Origin: Brachycybe producta
Lineage: Eukaryota; Arthropoda; Diplopoda; Playtdesmida; Andrognathidae
Direction of reading: 5' to 3'
Assembly (NCBI GenBank): GCA_036925085.1
Contig: JAUPFP010000007.1
Location: 873,501-937,500, forward strand
Length of the DNA stretch: 64,000 bases
Shown here: piece after piece, positions 62,266 through 64,000 of the stretch
Position numbering within the stretch: position 1 is the stretch's first letter
Layout: each line of letters starts with the position of its first letter
Position numbers and translations under genes: made by a program
The notes under the pieces: generated by a model
The model's database searches: none
What the model saw: only the letters and a program-made list of their open reading frames with translations
Told to the model about the DNA's origin: nothing

Positions 62266-64000
62266 ATAAGGGAAACACCGTTTACACTAAAAAAAAAATC
62301 ACCTATTCATATTTTGTTTGATACAAGAAAACTTTGAAAAATAGTTTAAATAGTAGAAAAAAGATGGTAAGGAAAGATGAATACGAGTGAGAAATGAATG
62401 GCAAGAATGAAACTCACGCCTTTGTTAAAACACATTTAGAAAAAAAAAACTCCTCAAAGTTGCAATTTTTTGTGTGTTTGGACTTGAGGTTTGGAAAAGT
62501 GAGAAAAACACACAAAACTGTAGTTTGAAATCAGAGACTGAGGCAAATTGGATTCAACCGCCCCCTGAAACATACAATATGTTTTCATTGATAGAGAGAG
62601 AGAGAGAGCGAAATTTGCTTCATCATTCTCTGATTTATGCACATTTTTCATCATCATCATCATCGTCATCGATGGATGGGAGAAGGGGTTTAATCTGATT
62701 CAAAGGATTGAAGCGAACTGAACTTTATAAGCCTTGATGATCCTTCACAGTTTTCAAACGCACAAAAGAGAGGGGTGTTTTAGTGCTGGTGGCGCATACA
62801 CACTATACTTACAGTATATAGAGACTTATTTCTATTTATTAATGATGATGATAACCATTTCCAAAAAAAAAAAAACGTCCATCCATTCATCAATATAAAT
62901 ATGGATGTATCTAATATTTATATAGAAATTCTATTTGGGGTCAAAAGGGGTTGTTAATGTAATATACACAAATGCAGTGAGTGTGTCTAGTAACCATAAA
63001 GAATCAAAGAATTTGGTTTCGTTTAGTCACCTTTTTCAGTTGTGTTTGTTGTTGTTTGAAAATCTTTGCAATTTACACAAAATGACAAATTCTCGCTTTG
63101 AGTCCAATTTTCACTCACTCCCACCTTACAAACAAACCCCAAATAAGAAAGAAAAAAAGCCTCTTCCTTCTCTACTTGAATGGATTTAGTGTGACATATT
63201 CTTTTAAGAGACTGAGAGAGAGAGTGTGTGGAGGGCCTTCAAATTGTATATACACACAATCGAATGTGAAATGGCACATGTGAATGAATACGTGTAGTCA
63301 TCATCATACCAATTGTACATATAGAGAGTCTGTGCAATGTATATTCACATTGTAAAGATAGATAGATGGAGAGTAAGGAGGAGAAAAGAACCATTTGACC
63401 AGAAAGCTTTTTATGGACCTTTATGAGGCTTACGTGGAAGCCATAACGGATCACTGTATAAACACATAGAGAGAAATATGTGTCCCATCTTGCAAGCAAA
63501 ATCATTTGTAATGCAGTTTAAAAATCTAGTCTTTCAAAAGGTTTTTTTTTTCTTGGGGAGAGGGGGGGGGGGGGTTTCCAGGAGTAGGAGGTTAGGTTTG
63601 GTTTAGGTTTAGGTTTAGTTGGTGGTTCTCGGGGTTGACTTTGACTGCAAAAAAAAAATCCATTTCAACGCAATGGTAGACCTACTATGAATCTATAATA
63701 CTAAAAAAGAAAAAAGAAAGAAAAGACCAGAAAAGTTAAGGAAAAGTGAGTGTGTAGCTCTCCCCCCCCCCCTTTCCTACCATTGAAAAAGTGATTCTAG
63801 TCTGCTGGATCAAAAGAAGAAGATGGTTGATGATGATAGGACTTTGTAGCCAAATGCGATTACATATAAGATATATATGCATATTCACATTTTATTTGAT
63901 GATATGACCCCATCATCATCATCAAAGTGGATGTGTGGACGTTGAAAATGTTGGACTTCTTATATTCTGTTATATATGTATATATATATATATATGTATA

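Overview
The window is metazoan nuclear DNA with spliced genes: GT-AG introns, no bacterial operons, AT-rich non-coding sequence full of GA/TA microsatellites and long poly(G) tracts. Degenerate TTAGG arrays inside several repeats hint at an arthropod, since TTAGG is the ancestral arthropod telomere unit. That is a hint only; the proteins fix just 'bilaterian animal'.

Three genes can be supported. (1) 311-9675, plus strand: 28 exons of an ARFGEF3 (BIG3) orthologue, the Sec7-like large ARF-GEF relative. It is complete at the C-terminus and lacks only its first exon(s), which lie left of the window. The exons give about 2,087 residues and every exon-exon phase fits. (2) 12228-37208, minus strand: a complete five-exon RUNX (Runt-domain) transcription factor of 621 residues, from the MHLP start through the Runt domain to the terminal VWRPY Groucho-binding motif. 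(3) 38924 to beyond the right edge, plus strand: the first two exons of a gene that best fits SUPT3H/Spt3, the SAGA histone-fold subunit.

ARFGEF3 and RUNX are convergent, with about 2.55 kb between stop codons. RUNX and the Spt3-like gene are divergent, with 1.7 kb between start codons. A head-to-head RUNX-SUPT3H pair is the arrangement known at vertebrate RUNX2, so this looks like an ancient linked pair held together by shared regulation. Intron sizes agree with that: most ARFGEF3 introns are 46-97 bp, while RUNX has introns of 4.2, 12.8 and 6.0 kb and the Spt3-like gene has introns of 7.1 kb and more than 17 kb.

The rest is intronic or intergenic. It holds at least eight families of short non-autonomous elements. 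They include a foldback family (four full copies with 9-bp target duplications, arms of 16-bp units, and TTAGG-like arrays in the core), a palindromic MITE family carrying a CRE-like TGACGTCA (three copies), two hAT-type MITEs with 8-bp duplications, a TTAA-flanked element, a dispersed 310-bp repeat pair, and a decayed LINE 3' end. I found no tRNA, rRNA or CRISPR array and no gene of viral origin.
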